Below are positions 7,762 through 17,246 of a stretch of 64,000 bases of DNA, in pieces. A program made the translations under genes and the position numbers. Under the pieces are notes generated by a model. That model made no database searches, was not told the origin of the DNA, and worked only from the letters and a program-made list of their open reading frames with translations. This DNA is from Panacagrimonas perspica. GTDB lineage: Bacteria > Pseudomonadota > Gammaproteobacteria > Nevskiales > Nevskiaceae. The stretch is from the NCBI RefSeq assembly GCF_004364935.1, contig NZ_SOBT01000010.1, positions 496,001 to 560,000 of the forward strand, written 5' to 3'. Within the stretch, counting starts at the first letter, position 1; every line of letters begins with the position of its first letter.

Positions 7762-9942
7762 TCAGAACTGGTAGCCGAGACGCAGGCAGACTTCGTCCGC
7801 GTAATCGATGAAGCTCAGGAACGAGTTGTTCGCGTTGCCGCCCCAGACTTCCGCGTCGATGAAGTTGTAGAACAGGTTGACGGTCATGTTGCCGCGCGGC
7901 TTCCACTGCACCGCCGGCTGCACCAGGACGCCGCCCTGCACGTCGATCAGCATCGCGAAGCTGTACTCGAAGATGTAGGCGTTCGAGGGCTGCAGTGCAG
8001 CGAGCACGACGTAGTTCGCGCCTTCGCTGATACCCGGCGTGAACTCCTTGCCAGTGCGAGCGAACGGATTGCTCGAAACCGGCACGTTGTTCGTGAGCTG
8101 AACCGCGCGACCCTGCAGTGCGACGTCGGAGTAAGCCTTCGAGCCGTAACCATCGAGCAGCAGACCTTCGAGGCTGCTCTCCTTCTGCCAGAGGTACTGG
8201 AACACCATGTAGGTGGCCGGCATGCTCTGCGAGAAGCGCTGGTACTTCTCCATCACGAGGCCAACCTGGTACTCCTCGCGACGATCCGGGGCCTGCGCAA
8301 GACCGATATCCGTGAACGCGCGCTCCGGGGTGTAGGTGGCTTCGACGTTGATGATGAGCTGGTCGAGCAGCGAGCCCGGCTCACCTTCGGTCACGTAGCC
8401 GCCACCGATGCCGTAGACCTCTTCACGGTAGTAGTTGCGCTCGACGTGGCCATGCGCGCCTTCGAGTGCGATGAAGAACGCGTTGAGCTCGTTGTACGCC
8501 TGCTGCGCCGTGGTGGGCGCCGCGGTCAGAAGCTGTCCGGTCGTCGGCTGGAACTCGTTGACGATGTTGGCCAGGCCGAGCAGCGGATCGAGCTTCGTGT
8601 AGCCGGCGCGATCGAACCACTCTTCAGCCGTGAACAGGCCGGCAGGACCCGATTCGAACGGCGTGTTGGCGAGCTGAGGACCGCAACCCTGTCCGGCAGC
8701 CGAACCCAGGACGCCTTCGCAGTACTGGTTGAACGCCAGGCCGAGCGTGTTGGTGTCGGGCAGCTTCTTGTTGATGTTGGACTTCGTCCAGCGGATGGCG
8801 CCGAGCTGGTTGAGCTTGCTCGTGGCCATGGCCTGCAGGTTGAAGTTGCCGAACTCGGCCTTCAGGCGAACGCCGAAGTTGAATTTCTTGTTGTAGTCGC
8901 CGTCGAAATAGTTGTCGTGCAGGATGAAGCGCGAATCGACGATGTTGTACGTCGTATTCGAGTTCGGGACGATCGTCGGAATGAACTGCTGGGCGAACGC
9001 ATCGACCAGGATCTGATCGGTGGCCTGCCACGTGAAGCGGATACCGGGCGCGGACATGCGCTCGTCGGCGAACTCTTCGATGGCGCGATCGATGAACAGA
9101 TGGCGACGAAGATCGAGGCCGTTGGCCTGATCCATGATGCGGAAGAACAGCAGCTGACCCCAGGCGACGGACTGGTTGCCGACGCGCACGGTCATGTCGC
9201 CGCCGGTCCACTCCACGAAGAACGCCGGGAGGTCGACCTGGTAGTGCTTGCCCGAGCGCTCGAACAGCAGCGGATCCTTCTTGCCGTCGACTTCGTAACC
9301 CAGGTAGTCGGGCTTGCCGTTGTACTGACGACCCGCGTCGCGGCTGCCGGTCTCGAAGCCGCGATTGATGTCGTTGTAGTCGTTGAAATTGAATTCTTCG
9401 TAGCCCAGGCTGCCCGGGTCATACGTCGCGCGGATGCGCGTCTGCAGCGACCACGCGCCCCAGTTGATGCTGGGCGTGGCCTCGAACCGGAAGAGGTGAT
9501 AGTTGACGATCTGTTCCGCGTCGGGGACGTAGCGCGTGAACGTGTCGGACAGGCCGCCCAGGCTCTGGTTGGACACACCGTCCGTAGGTCCGAGCGGCGT
9601 GCCTCCGAGCACTGCTCCGAGATTCAGACCGGTCTGGTCGAAGATGCTGGTAACGGCCTGGGGCAGGATCGTGGAGTTGTATCCGTCGACCGGGTTGCCG
9701 GCACTGCGCTTGAGCGCCAGGCCGTTGGTCAGAAGACCGCGCTGGTTGGCCGGCGACGCACGACCCGTCGTGCTGAACGCCGTCTCCACACGGATCTGGC
9801 CGTTGAAAGAGAAGTCTCCACCGAACAGCTTGCGGTCCACCGCACCTGCCATCTCGCCCTGTGCATGCACGGCGGTGCTCGTCGCCGTCGACGCTGCGAG
9901 TACCGCGACCGCGCCAATCCACCGCTTCCGTTGCAAACTCAT
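7762..9942 (-). CDS. DUF1302 outer-membrane beta-barrel protein
   Basis: A 726-aa outer-membrane protein. It has a Sec signal peptide (basic MSLQRKR, hydrophobic core, cleavage after VHAQ near residue 28) and a C-terminal aromatic (RLGYQF), the usual Bam recognition end of barrels. The body alternates short beta-strands with polar loops. TAGGAGGGAA precedes the ATG at 9942. DUF1302 proteins are porin-like and are known from operons with DUF1329 and RND genes; here it would be the outer-membrane gate for hydrophobic substrate uptake or export. Family is firm; transport direction unknown. Confidence 0.88.
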   Translation of the reverse strand: MSLQRKRWIGAVAVLAASTATSTAVHAQGEMAGAVDRKLFGGDFSFNGQIRVETAFSTTGRASPANQRGLLTNGLALKRSAGNPVDGYNSTILPQAVTSIFDQTGLNLGAVLGGTPLGPTDGVSNQSLGGLSDTFTRYVPDAEQIVNYHLFRFEATPSINWGAWSLQTRIRATYDPGSLGYEEFNFNDYNDINRGFETGSRDAGRQYNGKPDYLGYEVDGKKDPLLFERSGKHYQVDLPAFFVEWTGGDMTVRVGNQSVAWGQLLFFRIMDQANGLDLRRHLFIDRAIEEFADERMSAPGIRFTWQATDQILVDAFAQQFIPTIVPNSNTTYNIVDSRFILHDNYFDGDYNKKFNFGVRLKAEFGNFNLQAMATSKLNQLGAIRWTKSNINKKLPDTNTLGLAFNQYCEGVLGSAAGQGCGPQLANTPFESGPAGLFTAEEWFDRAGYTKLDPLLGLANIVNEFQPTTGQLLTAAPTTAQQAYNELNAFFIALEGAHGHVERNYYREEVYGIGGGYVTEGEPGSLLDQLIINVEATYTPERAFTDIGLAQAPDRREEYQVGLVMEKYQRFSQSMPATYMVFQYLWQKESSLEGLLLDGYGSKAYSDVALQGRAVQLTNNVPVSSNPFARTGKEFTPGISEGANYVVLAALQPSNAYIFEYSFAMLIDVQGGVLVQPAVQWKPRGNMTVNLFYNFIDAEVWGGNANNSFLSFIDYADEVCLRLGYQF

Positions 9943-10032
9943 GGATCTTCCCTCCTAAAGATTAATTTCGTTATTACCCCAGGTGCCGCGCCATTCAGCG
10001 CACGGCACCTCACTCCTTACCTGCCCCGCCCT

Positions 10033-11019
10033 TCAGCCACCGATCTGGATGATTTTTCCAGCGTGGCCTACCGCAAGGATTCGCCCAGAACCCGTTTCGG
10101 TTCGCACGGCCTGATACCAGTCGGTCTTGGTGTCGCCTTCTTCGATCTGGGTCCAGGTCATGCCGTTGTTCTCGCTGCGGTACATGACGCGCATTCCCGT
10201 CACCACCACCTGCCCTGACGCCGATGCCGCCACGCCGAGGAAATTCAGTTCCGTCGCGATGTCGCACTTGCCCCAGGTCTCGCCGCCGTCGGTCGAGATC
10301 AGCATCTCGCCGGTCTGACCCACGGCGTAGCTGTTCTGTCCGCTCGGGGAGAGGTGCAGCGCGTGGAGCGTGGCCGCCTCGGGGTTGATCGGGCGCAGCA
10401 CGCGCCACGTCGCGCCGGCATCGTTGGAGCGAAGCATCACGCCGAATTCGCCGGCCACGGTGATCTGGCCGGAATCCAGCACCGAGACCGCATAGATCAT
10501 CGGCTCGCCGGTGCCGAAATGTTCTGCGCTTGCCATCGACGCCCAATCCGGCGCTGCCGACGACCAGCTTGCGCCGAAGTCCGAAGACTTCAGCAGGGTG
10601 CCGAACTCTCCGCCGGCGAAGGCCAGGCCAGAGGAATTCATCTCGACACTGAGCAGACGTGCAGGCACGCCGCTATCCGAAATCTTCCAGCCGCTGCCAT
10701 CGCGCACCGCGACGACACCCGCCTGACCTACTGCAATTCCCTTGTCACCGCGACGTGAGACCGACAGGAAAGCCAAGGTCGTGGGCGCCTTGTCGACCGC
10801 CTTCCAGGTCACGCCACCATCGGTGGTCTCGTAGATCGAGCCGCCTGCGCCGACCGCAGAACCCGAGTTGGAATCCAGCGACAGGCCGAACAACGCGGAG
10901 TGGGGAATGCCCTCGATGATCGTCTTGAGCACGCCGCCCGACTTGGCGGGCGCCTCTGCCGCAGAGCTGGCAGTCGCCATGGCGAGTCCGAGCATCGCAC
11001 CCATCAGCCTACGCATCAT
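10033..11019 (-). CDS. Ycf48/Hcf136-like beta-propeller, secreted
   Basis: A 328-aa protein with a signal peptide (MMRRLMGAMLGLAMATASSAAEA) and repeated sialidase/BNR-like blades: YETTDGGVTWKAV, LLKSSDFGASWSS, MLRSNDAGATWRV, LISTDGGETWGKC and MYRSENNGMTWTQI. This is the Ycf48-like fold, best known as a photosystem II assembly factor but common in non-photosynthetic bacteria next to RND and DUF1302 genes. Likely a periplasmic assembly or docking subunit of the transport complex. The ATG doublet at 11019 is preceded by GGGGAAGGGA. Function here is inferred from context. Confidence 0.85.
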   Translation of the reverse strand: MMRRLMGAMLGLAMATASSAAEAPAKSGGVLKTIIEGIPHSALFGLSLDSNSGSAVGAGGSIYETTDGGVTWKAVDKAPTTLAFLSVSRRGDKGIAVGQAGVVAVRDGSGWKISDSGVPARLLSVEMNSSGLAFAGGEFGTLLKSSDFGASWSSAAPDWASMASAEHFGTGEPMIYAVSVLDSGQITVAGEFGVMLRSNDAGATWRVLRPINPEAATLHALHLSPSGQNSYAVGQTGEMLISTDGGETWGKCDIATELNFLGVAASASGQVVVTGMRVMYRSENNGMTWTQIEEGDTKTDWYQAVRTETGSGRILAVGHAGKIIQIGG

Positions 11020-11056
11020 TCCCTTCCCCCAAAAAGCAAAATCCAGTCATTGAACT

Positions 11057-11085
11057 CCCCGGCCGGCCTTGCGGGCCGACCGGGG
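11057..11085 (-). other. 12-bp GC hairpin between DUF1329 and Ycf48-like genes
   Basis: CCCCGGCCGGCC, 5-nt loop, GGCCGACCGGGG. On the minus-strand RNA the one imperfect position is a G-U pair. No T-run follows, so an mRNA-stabilising or processing hairpin is more likely than a terminator. Confidence 0.5.
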
Positions 11086-11119
11086 AATGCAGCTTTTCTT
11101 ACTTCGCCTGCTTGAAGCC

Positions 11120-12517
11120 TTACACCGCGCCGAGACGGGCGATGGCGGCCTGCGTGCAGAACTTGTCGACGATCGCCTTCTCGTCACCATTGGGCGCTTC
11201 GTACTGGCTCGCGTAACCGCCTGCGATCTGCTTGCAGTGGTTGAACAGATCCATACGGCCCGACTGGATGTCGTGGAAGTGCACGTTGGTCCAGGACCAG
11301 TGCGGCTTGCCGTGACGATCCTTGTTGATGAAGTCGCCTTCGATCTGCGGACCGAACGCGGCGTCCACCTGCTTCCACAGCTGACCGCGACGGTCGAAGG
11401 TGATGTAAGCCACCAGCATGCCGTTGCGGGCATCGACCCAGACCTTCTTCTTGCCGACCGGCGCACGCGGATAACCCGTGGGCTCGGACTCGATCGCCAC
11501 GCACTCCGGCGCGAGTTCGACGGTGTACTCCATGAAGGTCTTGCCCTTCGGGCCGCCGTGCCAGGAATGGTTTTCCCAGTTCGCGTTCGACTTGCCCTTG
11601 AAGTTGCCGGCACCGGCGACGAGCAGCGGGCCGCGACCGACGATCTTCGTGTTGCCCCAGGTCAGCATCGGGTCGCCCGCGCCCCAGGCGTCGGACAGGA
11701 AGAACGACAGACCCGGAACGATCGGCTCGAAGCGCTGGTTCGCGGGGAACTGGCGCACGCGACGGAACTGCGGCAGGTAGCCGTAGATGTCCGGGAACTT
11801 GCGCTGATCGTAGTACCAGGGCACGAGGAACGAGGCACCGGCCTGTTCCTGCGGGGCGGTGAAGAACACGCTCTGATAACGCAGCATGTCCTTCTTGCCC
11901 TGGAACACCGGGTCACCTTCGGTGCGGGCTGTCGTGTTCAGCTCGGTCCAGTACAGGTCATACGTGTACGCGGGCGAACCGTCCGGGTTCAGCGAGTACG
12001 AACGCACGGCGTACTGCGACATGTCGTGACGGCCCCAGCTCAGCGTCAGGTTGGCGATGCCTTCCTGGCCGGTCTTGATGTCGGGGAACGGGTTTCCGCC
12101 GATCCACGGGCCCTTGGTGGCCGTCTCGACGACGTTGCCGGTCTCGTCGAAGCTCGCCTTGCCGTTGTTCTTCAGCGTGGCTTCGAGATAGGCATGCGGG
12201 AAGAACTGCGTGATGTCCTTGTTCGGCGCGCGGACCCGGAGACGGCGACCCATCTCGGAAACCTGCTTGTACATGATGGGATCCATCAGGTGCTTCGCGT
12301 GCTCGACGTTCTTGGCGTCGATGAGGTCACCGGGCTTGATCTTGCCCTTGGTCTGCAGCTCGATCGAGGTCAGCTCGTCGGGATAGGCCTTGGCCACTTC
12401 ACCCGTAGCGGCAATCGTCTGCCAGGTGGGAGCCAGGATGCCGGCGCCGAGACCGAGCGCCACCTTTTCAGCGAACTGCCGGCGCGAGTAATCGAAATCG
12501 TACTTTCTGATGCGCAT
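11120..12517 (-). CDS. DUF1329 protein, Tat-exported (first of two)
   Basis: Periplasmic protein of 465 aa and the first gene of the transport operon. The N-terminus YSRRQFAEKVALGLGAGIL is a twin-arginine signal. It is paralogous to the DUF1329 gene at 6266-7645, and both keep the central GGNPFPDIKTG/SWGRHD region and the IYGY/DFRRIRQFPA-type segment. CTGGAGGTTTGATCA precedes the ATG at 12517. Having two copies in one operon suggests a heteromeric or two-step periplasmic carrier. The nearest shared operator is about 460 bp upstream at 12979. Confidence 0.88.
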   Translation of the reverse strand: MRIRKYDFDYSRRQFAEKVALGLGAGILAPTWQTIAATGEVAKAYPDELTSIELQTKGKIKPGDLIDAKNVEHAKHLMDPIMYKQVSEMGRRLRVRAPNKDITQFFPHAYLEATLKNNGKASFDETGNVVETATKGPWIGGNPFPDIKTGQEGIANLTLSWGRHDMSQYAVRSYSLNPDGSPAYTYDLYWTELNTTARTEGDPVFQGKKDMLRYQSVFFTAPQEQAGASFLVPWYYDQRKFPDIYGYLPQFRRVRQFPANQRFEPIVPGLSFFLSDAWGAGDPMLTWGNTKIVGRGPLLVAGAGNFKGKSNANWENHSWHGGPKGKTFMEYTVELAPECVAIESEPTGYPRAPVGKKKVWVDARNGMLVAYITFDRRGQLWKQVDAAFGPQIEGDFINKDRHGKPHWSWTNVHFHDIQSGRMDLFNHCKQIAGGYASQYEAPNGDEKAIVDKFCTQAAIARLGAV

Positions 12518-12978
12518 TGATCAAACCTCCAGTAAATACTGCGTTAGGGTCGCCGCAGACCTCGTTCTCTCATGTCGCCCGGCGTCGATCGAACAGCGTC
12601 GATCGCACCGGAACCATCCTTCTCACATCCAGACAGCAGGTCTCACAGCGTTGCGAAGGGCGTTCGTGCCCGACGCCGAAAGTACGTTTCCAAACGAGTT
12701 GGTGGACGCAACATCCGACCAGGCGCCAACACGTCCGCCAGCAGACCGCGGAGCGCCCCCACGCAGACGTGCACGCACGATGAACGTCGAGCCACGCATC
12801 GCGGCTTCACGCTTCAGCGAACGCTGTTTCATCTGCATTTGACTCTCCTCCCGCAAGCCGTATGTCCGGCCTTAATTGCACTCGACGTCGCGGTGATTAC
12901 CGGCGGCGTCTTGAGTTCCATCTACCGCTGACCCGACCGTCCCAAGCCTTCGCGCAAGGGTCCATCGCCTCGATGACG

Positions 12979-12992
12979 GTACGGTACCATAT
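12979..12992. promoter_or_regulatory. Operator copy 1 (GTACGGTACCATAT)
   Basis: Matches the shared palindrome GTAYGGTWYCNTAY. It sits beside an AT-rich tract (ATTAAAATAAAA), unusual in this GC-rich DNA, about 460 bp upstream of the DUF1329 operon. Confidence 0.7.
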
Positions 12993-13461
12993 TAAAATAA
13001 AAGCGCAATCCCTCCGGCCTTCCCTCGATCGAAGGCGCAATCACCGTGGAAATGACGCTTCAAAGCGCTGATCCTGCGCGTGCAACGACGCGCGCAGCGA
13101 CAGCGAACCTAATCCAGCAATCCGTGACTGACTTGTGTCGACATGTCGTCGGCAACGAACGATCCGCGATCATTTCAGCAGGCATCCGCGGACGTGCTCC
13201 CGCGCAGGAATACCCACTGGAAATGGCCGCAGAAGCGCTCACGCGAACGTGATCCAGCCGCATGGCGCAGACGCCTTCGTCGTCCCGGCTTCCATCGATT
13301 CCGTCTCCTCCAGCATTTTCGCGAAGCCTTTTTGGATGGCTTCTTGGGTCGGGTCCGAACGGGCAGTGACGCAGCCCGGGCGGCCCTTGCTTCTCGATGT
13401 TGCTACAACCCCAGCATCCCACCTGACGGGCCGCCGTCGATGCTGCTATGCAGCGTGAACG

Positions 13462-13475
13462 GTACGGTTCCCTAT
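13462..13475. promoter_or_regulatory. Operator copy 2 (GTACGGTTCCCTAT)
   Basis: Second copy in the same 1-kb gap, just upstream of the possible gene relic on the minus strand and next to an AT-rich stretch (ATCAAATTGAATT). No clear -35/-10 pair was found around it. Confidence 0.6.
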
Positions 13476-13529
13476 CAAATTGAATTCTCGACCTTTCTGC
13501 CCCCACCTTAAGTTTGGTCAGTCCCGTCT

Positions 13530-14585
13530 TCAGCTCTTGCCGCGCTTGACGTCATCCAGGAATCCCAGCAGCAGCCGATTGGTCTGCTCCGGGTACTCCT
13601 GCTGAATCCAGTGGCCGCTGCCGGCCACCATGTGCGTTCCGTGATAGTTCTGGATGCGTCGAGGTGCGGCCTTGATCGCCTCGGCGCCCCAGATCGTGCC
13701 CACGTCGAATTCGCCACCAATGAACACCGCGGGCGGCGTCAACGGCTTGCCCGCCTGCGATTCCAGGTCGTGCCAGTCGGCATCGATGTTGTGATAGAAG
13801 CTCAGCGGTCCGCTGAAACCCGAGCGTTCGAACTCGCTCGCGAAGAAATCCAGATCGGCATTCGTCATCCACGCGGGCATCGTTTCCGGATAGACGAACG
13901 AATCCATCAGCTTCGCGCCCTTGGGCATGCACAGCGGCCCATGCCGGATGGCGTCCACTGGATCGATCACCGCCCCGTTGAGCGATCGCACTGCAGCACC
14001 GACCGCTTCGCCCGATACCGTGTAGATCAGGCCCTTGAGCCATGTCCGCAGATCGGCCTCGATCTCCTCGAGAATTCCGGACTGTTCCGAGAAATAGTCC
14101 TGGTAAAACACCTTCCCCGGACCCGCCAGCTCGACGTGGTGATCGCGCGGCCGCTTCTCGCCGAAGGTGTTGCCGGGCAGGCAGATCAGCGCGCGGTCGG
14201 CGAACGGCACGCTCACGCCGACGACGCCGCTGCAACGTTCCGGGTGCAACCACGCGAACGTCCACGCCACCGGCGCGCCCCAGTCGTGCCCGACGATGAA
14301 GGCCTTCTCGACACCGTAGGCATCGATGACGCCGAGGATATCTTTCACCAGCGGGCCGATGCGATAGGCCTCCTGCACGCGGAACTTCGACGAACTGCCG
14401 TAGCCGCGCTGATCGATCGCCACGGCCTTGTAGCCGGCGTTGGCCAATGCCGTGAGCTGATGGCGCCAGGAGTACCAGGATTCCGGAAACCCGTGGATCA
14501 GGACGACCAGCGGCCCCTCGCCTTCTTCCACGGCGTGGATCCGAACGCCATTGGCGTTGATCATCCGGTGCTTCCGTTGATGCAT
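13530..14585 (-). CDS. Epoxide-hydrolase-like alpha/beta hydrolase
   Basis: Soluble hydrolase of 351 aa that would open an epoxide to a diol. Residues 31-34 (HGFP) form the oxyanion hole; GHDWGAP places the nucleophile at Asp101; a histidine in GSGHWIQQE near the C-terminus completes the triad; a cap domain with tyrosines (DYFSEQ, LSFYHN) lies between. These are the epoxide hydrolase marks, as opposed to a Ser esterase. I prefer the ATG at 14585 because GGAG stands six bases upstream; the ATG at 14597 has none. It follows the fusion flavoprotein in the same direction (42-bp gap), suggesting oxygenase-then-epoxide-hydrolase coupling. Confidence 0.88.
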   Translation of the reverse strand: MHQRKHRMINANGVRIHAVEEGEGPLVVLIHGFPESWYSWRHQLTALANAGYKAVAIDQRGYGSSSKFRVQEAYRIGPLVKDILGVIDAYGVEKAFIVGHDWGAPVAWTFAWLHPERCSGVVGVSVPFADRALICLPGNTFGEKRPRDHHVELAGPGKVFYQDYFSEQSGILEEIEADLRTWLKGLIYTVSGEAVGAAVRSLNGAVIDPVDAIRHGPLCMPKGAKLMDSFVYPETMPAWMTNADLDFFASEFERSGFSGPLSFYHNIDADWHDLESQAGKPLTPPAVFIGGEFDVGTIWGAEAIKAAPRRIQNYHGTHMVAGSGHWIQQEYPEQTNRLLLGFLDDVKRGKS

Positions 14586-14627
14586 TCCGCTCTCCATGCG
14601 CTTTGGGCTTTTTGTCAGGTCGTCGTA

Positions 14628-17138
14628 CTACGCGCGTCGCGCCACAGGCACGCCGGACGACCGGAGCTCCGGCGTCGGCGCGTAATTGCGCTCGATGAGT
14701 GTCTTGCGCCCACGTAGCTTCGTCCAGGCCCACTTGCCGAGCACCCGCGCGATCATCACCGGCGTGAGCAGCGCGAACGGCGGCTTCACCATGTGGATCA
14801 CCGCCAGGAACGTGCGATAGGCATCCATGTCGTCGTGCACCAGCTCGGTCACGCGGTCCATGTACCAGTTGAGTCCGCCGAAATAGAACGGTCGCTTCTT
14901 CTCCACGTCCTTGATCCACGAGAACCGCAGCGTCTGCTCGCGAATCACGAACCACGCGCCGTCGGCGATCTTGCCGGCCGCGCGGAAATAACGTCGCGGA
15001 AGCTGCGGACTCGTCGGCGCGTAGCGCTGCATCGCATCACGCAGCTGCGCGACTTCCTGCAGCGTGATCGTCATGCCCAGTCCCGCCACGGGGTCGGTGC
15101 TCGTATACGAATCGCCGATCGCGACCAGCGCGTTGGGGAGGCGATCCAGCTTCTCGTAGTGATAGCGCTGCATGCGCGGACTGCGGAAGTTGTACACCGA
15201 CGAGGCCGGCTCCAGGCCTTCGATGTTCTGCGCCACCAGCGGCGACTGCATGCGCTTGGCGAACTCGCGGAACTCCTGCACGTTGCGCGGCGGCGAATAG
15301 CAGTTGTATTCGATCAGCGAACAGCAAAGGATCGTGCGGCTGCTGTCGACGTAGTACTGCGCCGCGTAGGTCTGCTCGTTGGGCCGATAGGCGTAGCAGA
15401 TCTCCATGACCTTGTCGTTCCACTGCCGCTCGGGCGGCACGTGGAACCACATGCTCGAATAGAAGCAGTTGAGGATGTCCTGCTCGAGTTCGGGCTTGCC
15501 CGCGCCCATGCGCTCGAGGAACTCGGGCAGGCGCGTGTTCTTGCCGGACGCGTCCACGACGAACTCGGCCGGAATCACCTTGAGCCCGTCTTCACCGTCG
15601 ACGGCGACGCCGATGACCGTGTTGGTCGACTCGTCGTACACCAGGTCCTGCATCTGCGTGTCGTAGCGATACTCCACGCGCGGCTCGGCATCGAGCCGTC
15701 GGCGCACGCACCACTCCAGCAGCGGACGGCCTGCGCAGACGATCTGGATATCGCTCTTGCAGCGCTTCTTCCACGACCCGGCCAGGCGCAGGTGGTACTG
15801 CTCGGCCATGTCCACCTTGAACGCACCCTCGCGCACCATGTCGTCGATGATGCCGGGGAACAGTTTCTCGAGTTCCTGCTGGCCCGCCGTCAGCAGGTGA
15901 TGCAGATGCCAGCCCTGCGCCGCACCGGGCCGGCCTTCCATGCGCCGATGCTGGGGATCCATCTCCAGCACGATGACCTTGTCGAAGCGCTCCGTCAGAA
16001 CCTTGGCCGACGCGATGCCGGCGATGCTGCCGCCGATGACCACCGCCGTGCCGCGGCCTTCGCGCGCGATCGCCGCGAGGTCCGCCGTCTTCACGTCGAA
16101 CTGCGGCGGCACGCGCGATCGCAGCCGCGCGCCGGTCTGCACGAACTTCTCGAAGTACATGCCGACCTGCTGCAGGTTGGCGCGCGCCAGCCATTCGCGC
16201 GTCGCGTCGACCATCGCGCCCGGACCGCAGAGATAGACGTCTGCATTGCCGTGATTGAGCGTGTCGGCGTCGAGCAGATGGGTGACCCAGCCCACCGGGC
16301 CGGGCCAGCGCGGATCGGCATTCATCACGATGCTGCGGACCGTCAGCTGCGGCTGGCGTTCCGAGAGTTCGCGCAACTCGTCGAGCTTGCACAGATCCTC
16401 GTAGTGCGTGACGCCGTAGAGCAGGGTCACGGGATGCGCGAGCTGCACGTCGCGCAGGCTCTGGGCCATCGCGAGAATCGCGGACAAGCCGGTGCCGCCG
16501 GCGATCAGCATCAGCGGGCGAGCGATCGCGCGCAAGTGAAAGTCGCCTTTGCTGCAACGCAGCGAAATGCGATCGCCGGGCTTGGCGCCGTTGCGCAGGT
16601 AATCCGACATCGCGCCCTTGGGCAGCAGGCGCACGATGAATTCGAGTTCGTTCTTCGCGTTCGGCAGGCTGGAGTACGAGTAGCTGCGCCATTCCTCGGT
16701 GCCCGGAACCTTGAGCTGCGCGAACTGGCCGGGGCGGTAGTTCAGCGCCTGGCCCAATGCGGATGCGTCGACGAACAGGACAGCCGTGGTGGACGACACC
16801 AGCTCGACGCGCGTCACCACGCCGTCGCCCTGGACCAGCCGAGCGGCGTTGTCGTCGAGCGGGTACTGCAGCTCGATCGTGCAATCCGACTCCACGGTGG
16901 TCTGGCAGGTGAGGATCTTGCCGTTGTCCCGCTCGACTTCACTCAGGCCCTCGGTGCGACCCATCTCGTAGCGGCCCTTCGAGCATCCGGCCACGCAGGT
17001 GCCGCAGACGCCGCTCTCGCACTCGCTGACGATCGGAACGCCGCTGGCCTCGGCGGCTTCGAGCACGGTCTGGCCCGCTGCGACGCGCATGCTGCGCTCC
17101 GCGCCGCCCAGATATCGCACCGTCACGACGTGTTCCAT
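14628..17138 (-). CDS. Ferredoxin-reductase-flavoprotein fusion, predicted self-sufficient monooxygenase
   Basis: An 836-aa three-part protein. Residues 1-90 are a plant-type [2Fe-2S] ferredoxin (Cys40, Cys45, Cys48, Cys78). Residues 100-335 are an FNR-type reductase with FAD motif RSYSYS (150-155), NAD(P) motif GGTGLS (213-218) and CGPG (303-306), as in benzoate dioxygenase reductases. From about residue 362 a second flavoprotein begins: Rossmann motif VIGGSIAGIASAKVL, later DASGKN and GDSYTSTDPVAGLGM, the FAD-binding signatures of the aromatic-hydroxylase/geranylgeranyl-reductase superfamily. The ATG at 17138 starts the ferredoxin directly; the longer frame begins with TTG at 17189. It would carry electrons from NAD(P)H through FAD and iron-sulfur to the second flavin site. 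Substrate is unknown; the downstream epoxide hydrolase hints at epoxidation. Confidence 0.85.
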   Translation of the reverse strand: MEHVVTVRYLGGAERSMRVAAGQTVLEAAEASGVPIVSECESGVCGTCVAGCSKGRYEMGRTEGLSEVERDNGKILTCQTTVESDCTIELQYPLDDNAARLVQGDGVVTRVELVSSTTAVLFVDASALGQALNYRPGQFAQLKVPGTEEWRSYSYSSLPNAKNELEFIVRLLPKGAMSDYLRNGAKPGDRISLRCSKGDFHLRAIARPLMLIAGGTGLSAILAMAQSLRDVQLAHPVTLLYGVTHYEDLCKLDELRELSERQPQLTVRSIVMNADPRWPGPVGWVTHLLDADTLNHGNADVYLCGPGAMVDATREWLARANLQQVGMYFEKFVQTGARLRSRVPPQFDVKTADLAAIAREGRGTAVVIGGSIAGIASAKVLTERFDKVIVLEMDPQHRRMEGRPGAAQGWHLHHLLTAGQQELEKLFPGIIDDMVREGAFKVDMAEQYHLRLAGSWKKRCKSDIQIVCAGRPLLEWCVRRRLDAEPRVEYRYDTQMQDLVYDESTNTVIGVAVDGEDGLKVIPAEFVVDASGKNTRLPEFLERMGAGKPELEQDILNCFYSSMWFHVPPERQWNDKVMEICYAYRPNEQTYAAQYYVDSSRTILCCSLIEYNCYSPPRNVQEFREFAKRMQSPLVAQNIEGLEPASSVYNFRSPRMQRYHYEKLDRLPNALVAIGDSYTSTDPVAGLGMTITLQEVAQLRDAMQRYAPTSPQLPRRYFRAAGKIADGAWFVIREQTLRFSWIKDVEKKRPFYFGGLNWYMDRVTELVHDDMDAYRTFLAVIHMVKPPFALLTPVMIARVLGKWAWTKLRGRKTLIERNYAPTPELRSSGVPVARRA

Positions 17139-17246
17139 CCCGCCATCCCCACCACTGGAAAAATGTGTCCGCAGGATCGGCCGATGCAAGCCTCGGGACT
17201 ATCACCCGATAAGGGGATCGGGCGGGCTTGTCGGGGTGGCCCCCAC

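Larger units (their letters stand above)
12518..13529. other. 1-kb intergenic region with two operator copies and no convincing gene
   Basis: This is the only long gap in the window. Both strands give only short, low-quality reading frames. On the minus strand a frame from 13444 to about 13251 has protein-like composition (TQEAIQKGFAKMLEETESME) but lacks a start codon and is closed by TAG upstream, so it may be the relic of a gene. Operator copies lie at 12979-12992 and 13462-13475. The region would be the 5' leader and control region of the DUF1329 operon. Confidence 0.6.

Noticed and set aside
13060-13506. 148-codon minus-strand frame in the 1-kb gap
   Set aside because: No ribosome site, odd composition, no family; the region is better described as non-coding with a possible relic.
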